Assembly (NCBI GenBank): GCA_016929205.1
Contig: JAFGJF010000043.1
Location: forward strand, 1 to 11,096
Origin: Anaerolineae bacterium
Lineage (GTDB): Bacteria; Chloroflexota; Anaerolineae; JAFGEY01
Direction: 5' to 3'
DNA length: 11,096 nucleotides
The number at the start of each line of letters is the position of its first letter. Within the stretch, counting starts at the first letter, position 1. Under the pieces are notes generated by a model that saw nothing but the letters and a program-made list of their open reading frames with translations, searched no databases and had not been told where the DNA came from. Positions 1 through 6,986 of the stretch are shown piece after piece. A program made the translations under genes and the position numbers.

Positions 1-55
1 CCCGGATGTGTCCAACGAACGCATCGAGGCCGAGATTCTCAAACACGTCGTTCAT
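1..55 (-). CDS. Start of a further operon gene (partial, product unknown)
   Basis: An ATG on the minus strand at 55-53 opens a frame that stays open to the window edge and begins MNDVFENLGLDAFVGHIR. It starts 17 bp inside the end of the MG-domain protein gene, in another frame, which matches the overlapping style of the upstream genes of this operon. A weak purine stretch (GAGCACCGG) precedes the ATG. Only 18 codons are visible, so no family can be assigned. A chance open frame of this length is quite possible; the case rests on position and the overlap pattern. Confidence 0.45.
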   Translation of the reverse strand, partial: MNDVFENLGLDAFVGHIR

Positions 56-2369
56 CCGGTGCTCGGAGAGTGGCTGGCAGAGCGAGCAGTGCGCCAAGCC
101 AACCCAGTCCGAGGACGATAGATGCCCCAGGACCAAAGATCTGTTGTCCGAAATGCACGAGCAGGATCGTTCCACCAAGCGCAAGTGGCAGCACGACGAT
201 GCTTGAAAGCAGTCCGGCAAACAAAGCTTTCCAGGTCATCTTGTCTGCGCGCCAGGCCCACACCAAAACGACGATCCACATCAGCGCCGAGGCGGCAGCC
301 AAGGCAATGATGAACGTGCCAGCCAGCCGGGCAAATGCCTGCTGGCGCTCTGCGCGCACGGCTGCGATCCGCTCAAATTCGCGCCTGACCTGCTCCGGCA
401 CCGGGCGCGGCTTGCTGAGCGCGCCGGCATATCGAACAAAGAGCTTGGCCGGCGCCGCCGTGACATCGCCGGCGCCATCGGGCTTGACCCAGAATGGCCG
501 GGCATCAGATTCGGAAAGGAAAAGTCCGGCTTGGGTCACACCGACCAACGTGGTTTCCAATGCGCCTGGCATGCCTATTCCCGCGCCGTCGCTGATCTGA
601 ATCTCTACTTGAGCCGTTTCGCCCGGTTCATATAGGGTTCGTGCGGCCCGGGCCGAGAATTGCAGGGAAGCATGCGGCAGGACGGTCACCGTTTTTGCGT
701 CTCCAACGAACGTGCCATCGTCGAGCAACATATAGGCGTACAACGTCAACGTCCCTACCGGCGCGGCTTTGATCGACAGGCTGGCGCGGTCTTGCGACAG
801 TGGTGCGCTGTACGTGGCGATGGTTTGTCCGCTTTGCTGTACATCGAGGTAGACAACGCGTCCGGCGCTGGCGGCGAAAACGTCGAGCCAGATCGGCTCG
901 TTTTGGTCAATTGTGTTTTGCCTGGGGCGCAGTACAAGGTGGTTTCTGCCCGGTTCGATGGCCAGGGTCAGGCTTGCTTGTCCGCTGTGACCGGATTGGT
1001 CTTGAGCGCTCGCCTGCAGCGAGAGAGGCTGGCCGTCGATGGGGGTATAGTGCCACCATGCAAGGCCGTATTGATCGGTGGTCAATGCCACGTTTTGGTC
1101 GTTTGCCTCAATCTCGATCGTGCAGCTCGCCGGTCGGTTGTCTGGATACGTGGTTTGAAGGTAAATCACATTTTCGAGGCCGGGTTTGAGCGCACCGCTC
1201 TCGGCCCGTATGCGCACACGGATGGCCTGGGATGCAACCGCCAAGCGCGTCTCTTGCCTGGCGGTTCGACCATCTGGGGCAACGGCTTCAATGACCAGAC
1301 CCAGGGCAAATGGAGGTTGCCCGTCTGCGGCGGGCAGGTTTTCCGGGAGGAAAAAATCCAAAGTCGCCTTGCCGTCGGCGCCGGTTATTTCTCCGACACG
1401 CTTGAGGTTGTGCTGTGCCGGGGTGTAGAGTGCTGGTTGGATGGTGATCTGTGTGCCGGAAATGGGCTGTCCCCATCGCTCATTCACCCGAACGGTGACC
1501 GACAAATGCTGCCCGGGCAAATAAATCTCGTCGTTGACAGAAAAAGCAATATCGAATGAATAGAACGGAACGGGCTCCACGCGTACTGTCTTTTCAACCG
1601 ATACCGGCACCTGACCTGGCACATCCAGCACGGCCATAATGCGGTAAACACCGCCGTCGATCTTGTCGGCGAGCTCACATTCAGCGGCAGCCAACCCAAA
1701 CTCGGATGTGGTTGCGCTCTCTGTCCAGATTGGATTCTGGTGTGCATCGACGACGGTCAAGGTGATCGGCTGATCTGGAAGCGGAATGTCCGTCAACCCA
1801 TCGCTTGCCAGGAGGGACAGGTAGATGAATTGGCCCGGGTGGTACAGGACATTGTCGGTTGTCAGGTCAAGTTGGACGCGGCGCTGGACGACAAGAGGGT
1901 GAATGATACGCTGCGCGCCAACCGGTCCTGCCGTGTCGATGACTAATCCATAGCTGTCGTGTGTGTCTGCCGGAATGTCAAACACGACAGCGGCGCCTCC
2001 ATAGGCATCTGTCTGACCGGAAAATACGGACTCGCTGGCATAAGATTTGATTGTCGAGGATATGGACGCCTGCACGTCCACGCCAGGCATTGGCTCTCGA
2101 CTGTCGGGATCGTATACGAGGACTCGCACAACGCCCTGTGTGCCCGGAGAAAAGCGTTCTGTTCCCACAAGTACCGTTTCCTGCCGGTCGGGCGGTTCTG
2201 TTGCCAAGGGTGGCACAGCCGGGTCGGGCAGTGTCACGGCGTCGCGCAGTGGCCAGAGCAACCAGACTGCGGCGGCAATGATAACACCTTGCAGGTAGAG
2301 AAAGCGCCCACGCCACAACAGAGACGGCAACCGTTTCCAGAGTGGAGACCGGGGTTCGACCTGGTTCAT
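39..2369 (-). CDS. Membrane-anchored MG-domain (alpha-2-macroglobulin-like) protein
   Basis: Predicted 776-residue membrane protein with a large extracytoplasmic part. A membrane segment at about residues 23-40 is followed by several beta-sandwich-like repeats of the macroglobulin (MG) kind, marked by the recurring Y-x-P-G-x pattern at about 175-180 (LYHPGQ), 282-287 (IYLPGQ) and 579-583 (LYEPGE), with a related KPG at 395-397. Charged residues and an Ala/Arg-rich stretch (656-682) lead to further hydrophobic segments at about 683-706, 715-740 and 745-767. No thioester motif (CGEQ) is present and there are only two cysteines, so it is not a complete trapping alpha-2-macroglobulin. MG domains usually bind proteins or act as structural spacers; the actual partner is unknown. 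The start at 2369 is chosen because the longer frame to 2471 would run about 86 bp into comB. The ATG at 2369 lies 16 bp after the comB stop, with a weak GAGA-type ribosome site. It is probably co-transcribed with the four-gene minus-strand operon. Confidence 0.75.
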   Translation of the reverse strand: MNQVEPRSPLWKRLPSLLWRGRFLYLQGVIIAAAVWLLWPLRDAVTLPDPAVPPLATEPPDRQETVLVGTERFSPGTQGVVRVLVYDPDSREPMPGVDVQASISSTIKSYASESVFSGQTDAYGGAAVVFDIPADTHDSYGLVIDTAGPVGAQRIIHPLVVQRRVQLDLTTDNVLYHPGQFIYLSLLASDGLTDIPLPDQPITLTVVDAHQNPIWTESATTSEFGLAAAECELADKIDGGVYRIMAVLDVPGQVPVSVEKTVRVEPVPFYSFDIAFSVNDEIYLPGQHLSVTVRVNERWGQPISGTQITIQPALYTPAQHNLKRVGEITGADGKATLDFFLPENLPAADGQPPFALGLVIEAVAPDGRTARQETRLAVASQAIRVRIRAESGALKPGLENVIYLQTTYPDNRPASCTIEIEANDQNVALTTDQYGLAWWHYTPIDGQPLSLQASAQDQSGHSGQASLTLAIEPGRNHLVLRPRQNTIDQNEPIWLDVFAASAGRVVYLDVQQSGQTIATYSAPLSQDRASLSIKAAPVGTLTLYAYMLLDDGTFVGDAKTVTVLPHASLQFSARAARTLYEPGETAQVEIQISDGAGIGMPGALETTLVGVTQAGLFLSESDARPFWVKPDGAGDVTAAPAKLFVRYAGALSKPRPVPEQVRREFERIAAVRAERQQAFARLAGTFIIALAAASALMWIVVLVWAWRADKMTWKALFAGLLSSIVVLPLALGGTILLVHFGQQIFGPGASIVLGLGWLGALLALPATLRAPDERRV

Positions 2370-2385
2370 TGGTTTCTCGGGCAAG

Positions 2386-3120
2386 TTATGCTTTGACAAA
2401 GCCAACGCCTTGATAGATCGGCACCACATTCCAGAGATCGATTTGGGCGCAGAAACGGACGTCTTGCTCATAGCCCAACCCGATCAGGTGTGCTGCTGCT
2501 TGAGTGGCCAAAAACAAATGCAGGCTTGCCGCTTCTTTGATCCGGAGAATGGGCGTCACCGGGGTTGCACCCAGGTCGATCAGCCGCCGGCCGATTGCAC
2601 CAAGGGCGAAGCTGTCTTCATCGCTTGGCTGCTCGTTCAAACCGGCAGCGACAAGCGTGATGTCGCCGGCCTGCTCGCGGGCCAGCGATATGGCGCATTT
2701 AGCGACAGCGCTGGCGTTGACGAGCGCGCCGACGATCACGATCGATGAGCCCTCGAGCGCGGCGTTTGTGCAGCGTGTGCCGTTGGATGTGGTCAATACC
2801 AACGTCTTTTTCGCGATCTGCCGTCGATGCGTCCAGATTTCGGTCGGTGAGTTGCCAAAAGAAAAGCCGGCAACCTTGGACCCGCCACGCTCGCCGGCAA
2901 TGACGCAGGTTGGGTCGTCAAGGTAAGCGTTGGCCTGTTCGACGGTGAGAACCGGTATAACTTGAATTGCCCCGGCTTGCAGGGCGGTGGGGATCGTCGT
3001 GCTGGCTCGCAGAGCGTCGATCACAATCACCGTGTCACCTCGTTCGGCACCTCGCCGTGCACCGGCTTCTCCGAGTTCGGTCCAGATACGGACGCTGGTT
3101 TCGGGATGGATGGCGTTCAT
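2386..3120 (-). CDS. comB: 2-phosphosulfolactate phosphatase family protein (ComB)
   Basis: A 244-residue cytoplasmic protein with the ComB family blocks in order: DALRAST (35-41), GERGG (76-80), GFSFGNSP (85-92), TTSNGT (110-115), an N-A-S-A stretch near 125, and the C-terminal FCAQIDLWNVVPIY. The archetype removes phosphate from 2-phosphosulfolactate (EC 3.1.3.71) in coenzyme M or sulfolactate synthesis. Many bacteria outside that pathway carry homologues whose substrate is not established, and no other coenzyme M gene is visible here, so the physiological role is uncertain. The start at 3120 shares an ATGA with the yjbQ stop (4-bp overlap) and has AAGGTGAT just upstream; an in-frame ATG at 3141 is possible but would extend further into yjbQ. 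The tight overlap implies translational coupling to yjbQ. Confidence 0.88.
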   Translation of the reverse strand: MNAIHPETSVRIWTELGEAGARRGAERGDTVIVIDALRASTTIPTALQAGAIQVIPVLTVEQANAYLDDPTCVIAGERGGSKVAGFSFGNSPTEIWTHRRQIAKKTLVLTTSNGTRCTNAALEGSSIVIVGALVNASAVAKCAISLAREQAGDITLVAAGLNEQPSDEDSFALGAIGRRLIDLGATPVTPILRIKEAASLHLFLATQAAAHLIGLGYEQDVRFCAQIDLWNVVPIYQGVGFVKA

Positions 3121-3515
3121 CCTGCCATCACCTTGATCCATACCCGCCGGCGACGAGGCCCATCGAACTCGGCAAGGTAAACGCCCTGCCAGATGCCCAG
3201 CTTGAGGCTGCCACCCACAACAAATACGGTGTGCGAAAATCCCAGCATGCTGGCTTTGATGTGTGCTGCCGAATTGCCTTCTGCGTGTTCGTATCCGCCG
3301 CGCCAGGGGACGATTTTATCCAGGGCGCTCAGCATATCGGATTGGACCGTTGGATCGGCATTCTCGTTGATCGTCAACCCGGCGGTAGTGTGGGGCACAA
3401 AGATGTGGCACAGGCCTTCCTTGATCCCGGTCTGTGATACGATGTGCTGTACCTGGGATGTGATGTCGACCAGGCAGGTGTGGGTAGGGGTGTGTATTTC
3501 GAGCTGCTCAACCAT
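3117..3515 (-). CDS. yjbQ: YjbQ / UPF0047 family protein
   Basis: A 132-residue protein, the normal length for UPF0047. Conserved blocks are HTTAGLTINE (42-51), HAEGNSAAHIKASMLG (77-92) and GIWQGVYLAEFDGPRRR (107-123). The His and Glu/Asn residues in these blocks match the presumed active or metal site of the family. Family members show weak thiamine-phosphate synthase activity, hence the common name secondary thiamine-phosphate synthase, but the true role is unsettled. The start at 3515 is preceded by a GAGAGAGAG purine run. It overlaps the end of the upstream dehydrogenase gene by 8 bp and the start of comB by 4 bp, so it is the middle member of a translationally coupled set. No thiamine gene is in the window to support a thiamine role. 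Confidence 0.9.
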   Translation of the reverse strand: MVEQLEIHTPTHTCLVDITSQVQHIVSQTGIKEGLCHIFVPHTTAGLTINENADPTVQSDMLSALDKIVPWRGGYEHAEGNSAAHIKASMLGFSHTVFVVGGSLKLGIWQGVYLAEFDGPRRRRVWIKVMAG

Positions 3516-4884
3516 GTCTCTCTCTCAAAGACGCGCCAATGCGCATGATCTTGTCACGGCTGTCACTGACCTGTTTTGTTGCGTTGACGGTATCGACGAT
3601 GAGGTTGGCATGCCGGACGATCCAGGCATAGTCATAGGCGGAATGTCCAGATACGATGACCACGGCATCTTGTGCGGCCAGCAGTTCGGGAGTCAATGCC
3701 TGCGATTGGTAAACCGTCTTGTGCGGCCAAAATACGTCTCCTCCTACGCTGTATTCCGGCACAAAGGGGTCATTGTACGCAACCTGCGCGCCCGCATTCA
3801 GCAAGAGTTCAATCACGCGTTCAGCTGGAGAATTGCGCGCATCGTCTATGTCGCGCTTAAAGGCCACACCGAGGACGAGCACCTGGGCCCGGCTGAGCGG
3901 CTTGTCACGCACGCTGAGTGCCCGGCCGATGCGCTCAACCACGTGGTAGGGCATCGATTGATTGACCTCGGCCGCCAGCTCGATAAACTTGGTATAAAAG
4001 TCAAACTCGCGCGCTTTCCAGGAGAGATAGTAGGGATCGACGGGGATACAGTGCCCACCGACACCCGGTCCGGGATAAAAGGGCATAAATCCAAATGGCT
4101 TGGTCGATGCCGCCTCGATCACTTCCCAAAGGTCGATATCCATGCGTTCGGACAGCAGGGCCAGCTCGTTAACCAGGGCAATGTTGACGCTGCGGAAAAT
4201 GTTCTCGAGCAGTTTGGTCATCTCGGCCGCGCGCGGCGTGGACACGATGTGAACGTTTGGCGTCATCTCTTTCAGCAAAGCCGCGGCCAGCCGGGTGCAC
4301 TGCGGCGTCAGTCCGCCCACGACTTTGGGCGTATTGGACACGTCCCATCCTTTGCTGCTGGTCTGGCCCGGATCGATGCGTTCCGGCGAAAAGGCCAGGC
4401 AAAAATCGACGCCCGCTTTCAATCCGCCCGCCTCCAGAATGGGCTGCACGACCTCTTCGGTCGTGCCCGGAAAGGTGGTGCTTTGGAGGATGATCAACTG
4501 GCCAGTGTGTAGGCGCGGTGCGATGCCCCGGGCCGCCGATTCTACAAAAGCCAGGTCGGGTGCTTTCATTGCGTCGAACGGCGTGGGCACGCAGATAAAA
4601 ACCACGTCCACGTCGTGAATGGTTTCATAGTCGGTCGTTGAGTGAAACAAGCCCTGGGTTACCAGGCGGGCAACGAGTTCGCCGGGTACATCGGGAATGT
4701 AGCTCTTGGCTTGTTGCAACGCGGCGATTTTGGATTCGTCCAGATCCAATCCCACCACGTCATACCCACACCGGGCGAACCCTGTCGCCAGCGGCAGGCC
4801 AACGTATCCCAGGCCGATCACGCATATGCGCGCACGTTTATCGGCAATCCTGGTCTCAAGGTCCATGCAGGCTTGATGGGCCAT
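3508..4884 (-). CDS. UDP-N-acetyl-hexosamine-type 6-dehydrogenase (nucleotide sugar dehydrogenase)
   Basis: A 458-residue cytoplasmic enzyme of the UDP-glucose/UDP-ManNAc dehydrogenase superfamily, which uses two NAD+ to oxidise the C6 hydroxyl of a UDP-sugar to a carboxylate. The N-terminal Rossmann motif GLGYVG is at residues 24-29. FSPER at 165-169 and the helix with Lys224 and Asn228 belong to the active site. The catalytic cysteine is Cys279 in GPGVGGHCIPVDPYYLSW. GVAFKRDIDDARNSP (339-353) belongs to the C-terminal nucleotide-sugar domain. The GHCIPVDPYYL form is typical of WbpA/TviB/WecC-type enzymes acting on UDP-GlcNAc or UDP-ManNAc rather than UDP-glucose, so the product would be an N-acetyl-hexosaminuronic acid for surface polysaccharide; the exact substrate cannot be read from the sequence. 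An AAGGTGG ribosome site 6-7 nt before the ATG at 4884 favours this start over an in-frame ATG at 4866. It is the first gene of the minus-strand operon. Confidence 0.92.
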   Translation of the reverse strand: MAHQACMDLETRIADKRARICVIGLGYVGLPLATGFARCGYDVVGLDLDESKIAALQQAKSYIPDVPGELVARLVTQGLFHSTTDYETIHDVDVVFICVPTPFDAMKAPDLAFVESAARGIAPRLHTGQLIILQSTTFPGTTEEVVQPILEAGGLKAGVDFCLAFSPERIDPGQTSSKGWDVSNTPKVVGGLTPQCTRLAAALLKEMTPNVHIVSTPRAAEMTKLLENIFRSVNIALVNELALLSERMDIDLWEVIEAASTKPFGFMPFYPGPGVGGHCIPVDPYYLSWKAREFDFYTKFIELAAEVNQSMPYHVVERIGRALSVRDKPLSRAQVLVLGVAFKRDIDDARNSPAERVIELLLNAGAQVAYNDPFVPEYSVGGDVFWPHKTVYQSQALTPELLAAQDAVVIVSGHSAYDYAWIVRHANLIVDTVNATKQVSDSRDKIMRIGASLRERHG

Positions 4885-4952
4885 CTATTCCACCTTTTTC
4901 CATTGGTATGCTATCTACCGGGCCTTGGGTAGGGCCTCTCGGATAAGCTCAG

Positions 4953-4981
4953 AGTATAGTTGAAAAGTGCGAGTAAGTCAA
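4953..4981 (-). promoter_or_regulatory. Sigma70-type promoter of the minus-strand operon
   Basis: On the minus strand a -35 box TTGACT (4981-4976) and a -10 box TATACT (4958-4953) are separated by 17 bp. Each matches the consensus at five of six positions. Transcription would start near 4946, leaving about a 60-nt leader before the dehydrogenase ATG at 4884. Confidence 0.65.
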
Positions 4982-4982
4982 A

Positions 4983-5002
4983 GCGGATCAAAGTCAATCC
5001 GC
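4983..5002. promoter_or_regulatory. Perfect inverted repeat between divergent -35 boxes
   Basis: GCGGAT, an 8-bp spacer, then ATCCGC. The arms are exact reverse complements. The element fills nearly all of the gap between the minus-strand -35 box (ending at 4981) and the plus-strand -35 box (starting at 5007). This placement suits a shared operator or activator site for both operons. The binding protein is unknown. Confidence 0.45.
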
Positions 5003-5006
5003 ACTA

Positions 5007-5035
5007 TTGACAAACGCCTGTTTCTGGAGTAATAT
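5007..5035 (+). promoter_or_regulatory. Sigma70-type promoter of the arsR operon
   Basis: A perfect -35 box TTGACA (5007-5012) is followed after 17 bp by TAATAT (5030-5035); an alternative -10, TATAAG at 5033-5038, fits the consensus better but with a 20-bp spacer. Transcription would start near 5042, about 40 nt before the arsR ATG. Confidence 0.6.
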
Positions 5036-5067
5036 AAGTGAGCATTTATTAAATGACAATTTATATT
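5031..5067. promoter_or_regulatory. Nested dyad over the arsR -10/start region, likely autoregulatory operator
   Basis: A 37-bp AT-rich element is symmetric about position 5049. The outer arms AATATAA (5031-5037) and TTATATT (5061-5067) are perfect reverse complements. The inner palindrome CATTTA-T-TAAATG-like core (5043-5055) shares the same centre: 14 of 18 base pairs are symmetric overall. It overlaps the -10 box and the expected start site. ArsR/SmtB-family dimers bind AT-rich imperfect inverted repeats at their own promoters, so repression by the adjacent ArsR protein is the simplest reading. Confidence 0.6.
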
Positions 5068-5081
5068 TTCAGAGGGGATCA

Positions 5082-5411
5082 ATGGAACCTCGAGACCTCC
5101 AACAAGCCCGCGATCTGAGAATTTATCTACGCACTGTGGGCGACCTGGTGCGGCTGCAAATTCTCAAGCAACTGGCACAGAACGATAAAATGAACGTGAA
5201 CGAATTGGCCGACGTGCTGCGCGTCAGCCAGCCTCTGATCTCGTGGCATTTGAGCGTCTTGAAACGCATCGATCTGATCACGATGTGCAAGGACGGGCGG
5301 CTGGTGCATTGTTCCCTAAATCGCCCGGTTTTGAATGACTATCGACGGCGGTTTGATAACTGGATCGCCGACGAGAATAAAAGCAAAGAAAAAGGAGAAG
5401 GTGATGGCTAG
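5082..5411 (+). CDS. ArsR/SmtB-type winged-helix transcriptional regulator
   Basis: A 109-residue DNA-binding protein. The winged helix-turn-helix spans about residues 38-66, with recognition helix SQPLISWHLSVLKR (49-62) and the wing MCKDGRLVHCSL (68-79). The classic metal motif ELCVCDL of the alpha-3 helix is absent (NVNELADVLRV instead), so this is probably not an arsenic or zinc sensor of the standard kind. Two cysteines, Cys69 and Cys77, lie on the wing. The tail (97-109) is highly charged. The start at 5082 is chosen because GAGGGG lies 5 nt upstream; a TTG start at 5007 would use the -35 box itself as a codon. The gene overlaps the next one by 8 bp, and a nested dyad lies just upstream. 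It probably represses its own operon in response to an unknown signal. Confidence 0.88.
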   Translation: MEPRDLQQARDLRIYLRTVGDLVRLQILKQLAQNDKMNVNELADVLRVSQPLISWHLSVLKRIDLITMCKDGRLVHCSLNRPVLNDYRRRFDNWIADENKSKEKGEGDG

Positions 5412-6048
5412 GAATTCGAACGAGTCGGTCGGCAGTTTGCGCCAACGGTCCAAAAGGTCCTTGAACGATCAGGCGCACGAGCTGGTCGCAACGCTCTTTA
5501 CACCGTTGGCGAAATGGTTGCAGCAAATGGGTGTGTCCGCAAATACGGTGACTCTTTTTGGGTTCATTTTCAACCTGCTTGCCGGCGGTGTCCTGGTGAT
5601 GGGCAAAATACAACTGGCGGCGATCTTGATCACGGTCGGCGGCTTGCTGGATGGACTGGATGGACTGTTGGCCCGTGTGTCGGCCCAAGTCAGTCCTTTT
5701 GGCGCGTTTTTTGATTCTGTGCTCGATCGCTGGTCAGAAATCGTTGTCTTTTTGGGGCTGTTATTGTGGTACCAGCGGGCAGGCCTGCCGGTAGAAGTGG
5801 TCTTGATCTACATCGCGATGGCGTCTTCGCTGTTGGTGAGTTATACCAGGGCCCGTGCTGAAGGGGTCGGCGCGCAGTGCAAACGAGGTCTATTTACACG
5901 CCTGGAACGCGTCGTCGTTCTCGTCGCCGGGCTGGTCCTTCAACAGGTGACAATTGCACTGTGGATTTTGGCCGTTTTTGCGACGATAACGGCTTTGCAG
6001 CGCATCTATTTCACCTGGAAGTATATAAAAGGTAACGCGATCAACTGA
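5404..6048 (+). CDS. CDP-alcohol phosphatidyltransferase
   Basis: A 214-residue integral membrane enzyme that transfers a phosphatidyl group from a CDP-lipid to an alcohol acceptor. The complete family signature DG-x2-AR-x8-G-x3-D-x3-D is present: Asp86, Gly87, Ala90, Arg91, Gly100, Asp104 and Asp108; the aspartates bind the catalytic metals. Hydrophobic segments occur at about 48-67, 69-85, 110-125, 130-148 and 165-200. The FDSVLDR form resembles enzymes of the phosphatidylinositol-phosphate or archaetidylinositol-phosphate synthase group more than PgsA or PssA, but the acceptor alcohol cannot be decided. The ATG at 5404 has AAGGAG six bases upstream and overlaps the arsR stop by 8 bp; the longer frame from 5335 lies inside arsR. 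The lgt start follows within 10 bp, so the three genes form an operon, presumably under the ArsR-type regulator. Confidence 0.88.
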   Translation: MARNSNESVGSLRQRSKRSLNDQAHELVATLFTPLAKWLQQMGVSANTVTLFGFIFNLLAGGVLVMGKIQLAAILITVGGLLDGLDGLLARVSAQVSPFGAFFDSVLDRWSEIVVFLGLLLWYQRAGLPVEVVLIYIAMASSLLVSYTRARAEGVGAQCKRGLFTRLERVVVLVAGLVLQQVTIALWILAVFATITALQRIYFTWKYIKGNAIN

Positions 6049-6057
6049 GGAGTGACT

Positions 6058-6897
6058 ATGAACCCCATTGCGTTTGAGATCGGTCCGATTGCCGTTCATT
6101 GGTATGGTATCTTGATCGTGTTGGGCATCCTGGCTGCGGCCTACTTGTCTACCTTTGTGGCCAAATTGTGGGGTGAGGATCCTGATTTTGTGTGGGACAT
6201 GTTGGTGTTGTGCATTTTTCTGGGCGTGGTGGGAGCAAGGTTGTACCACGTGCTCACGCCAACACCGAGCATGGGTGTCGATCAATGGTACTATTTTCGC
6301 AACCCGCTCAAGATTTTTGCCACCTGGGAGGGAGGCCTGGGGATCTATGGCGCTGTCGCCGGAGGTGCGCTGGGGCTGTATATCGCTGCCCGGCGGAAGA
6401 AAAAGGATATCGTGCGCTGGCTGGATATCACCACCCCGGGATTGATTCTAGCGCAAGGGATCGGACGTTGGGGCAATTTTATCAACCAGGAATTGTATGG
6501 CAAGCCGACCGACCTGCCGTGGGGGATTTTTATCGATCAGAACCATCGCCTGCCCGGGTACGAGGCGTTTGAGCGGTTTCATCCCACCTTTCTTTACGAG
6601 TCGATGTGGAACGTGGCGACGTGCGCCGTGTTGGTCTATCTGACCTGGCGCTATCATGACAAGCTGGCATCGGGGATCATTGCCGCCTTGTATTTCATCT
6701 CTTATTCGTTCATCCGCTTTGTGCTCGAATTCATCCGCCTGGACAGCGCTTCGATCGGCAGCCTGGCTATCGCCCAGTACGTGGCCCTGGTGATCATTGT
6801 TGCCGCGACGGGCTTTATCATATGGCGGATCAAGACCTATAAAAAACCGGCAGAGCAGAGCGACGAGCAAAACGTCGACGCGGCGCCGGCCGAGTAG
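6058..6897 (+). CDS. lgt: Prolipoprotein diacylglyceryl transferase
   Basis: A 279-residue multi-pass inner membrane protein, the usual Lgt length. It attaches diacylglycerol from phosphatidylglycerol to the lipobox cysteine of prolipoproteins, the first step of lipoprotein maturation. The Lgt signature GIGRWGNFINQELYG is at 134-148 (Arg137 and Asn140 being the conserved residues). Upstream, EGGLGIYGAVAGG (91-103) carries Tyr97 where E. coli has the essential His103; Tyr at this site is, from memory, common outside Proteobacteria, so activity is not in doubt. The C-terminal block FIRFVLEFIR carries the conserved arginine. The tail is hydrophilic and acidic. The ATG at 6058 is chosen because GAGGAG (6047-6052) is five bases upstream; a GTG at 6052 overlaps that site. 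It is the last gene of the arsR operon. It uses phosphatidylglycerol, a product of the same enzyme class as the preceding gene, which gives a metabolic link. Confidence 0.96.
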   Translation: MNPIAFEIGPIAVHWYGILIVLGILAAAYLSTFVAKLWGEDPDFVWDMLVLCIFLGVVGARLYHVLTPTPSMGVDQWYYFRNPLKIFATWEGGLGIYGAVAGGALGLYIAARRKKKDIVRWLDITTPGLILAQGIGRWGNFINQELYGKPTDLPWGIFIDQNHRLPGYEAFERFHPTFLYESMWNVATCAVLVYLTWRYHDKLASGIIAALYFISYSFIRFVLEFIRLDSASIGSLAIAQYVALVIIVAATGFIIWRIKTYKKPAEQSDEQNVDAAPAE

Positions 6898-6986
6898 GGG
6901 AAACGCTTGCTCGTTTCATCTAGCCAAAGGTGTCCAAGACCATTAACGCAAAAGCAGCAGTATTGCCCTCCCGGATGCTCATCGAC
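6898..6986. other. Short convergent intergenic region, no strong terminator
   Basis: Eighty-nine bases lie between the convergent lgt and C39-like genes. The only structure seen is a 6-bp hairpin GAAACG-(6)-CGTTTC at 6900-6917, directly after the lgt stop. It lacks a T-run on either strand, so it is at best a weak or factor-assisted terminator. Confidence 0.3.

Noticed and set aside
660..1559. A 299-codon open frame on the plus strand inside the MG-protein gene
   Set aside because: No family pattern, no promoter or ribosome site, and the opposite strand carries a continuous MG-repeat protein.
3193..4512. A 439-codon open frame on the plus strand
   Set aside because: It lies opposite the dehydrogenase and yjbQ, which have unmistakable family motifs; its own translation shows no recognisable domain or ribosome site.
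5007..5081. A 25-residue N-terminal extension of the ArsR protein from a TTG codon
   Set aside because: The TTG is part of the -35 box TTGACA and the extension would cross the operator dyad; the ATG at 5082 has a good ribosome site.
6325..6370. Tyr in place of the E. coli catalytic His in Lgt as a sign of inactivation
   Set aside because: Tyr at this site is, as far as I recall, common in Lgt of many phyla, and all other signature residues are intact.
6900..6917. Hairpin after lgt as an intrinsic terminator
   Set aside because: The stem is 6 bp and no T-run follows on either strand, so it is recorded only as a weak possibility.
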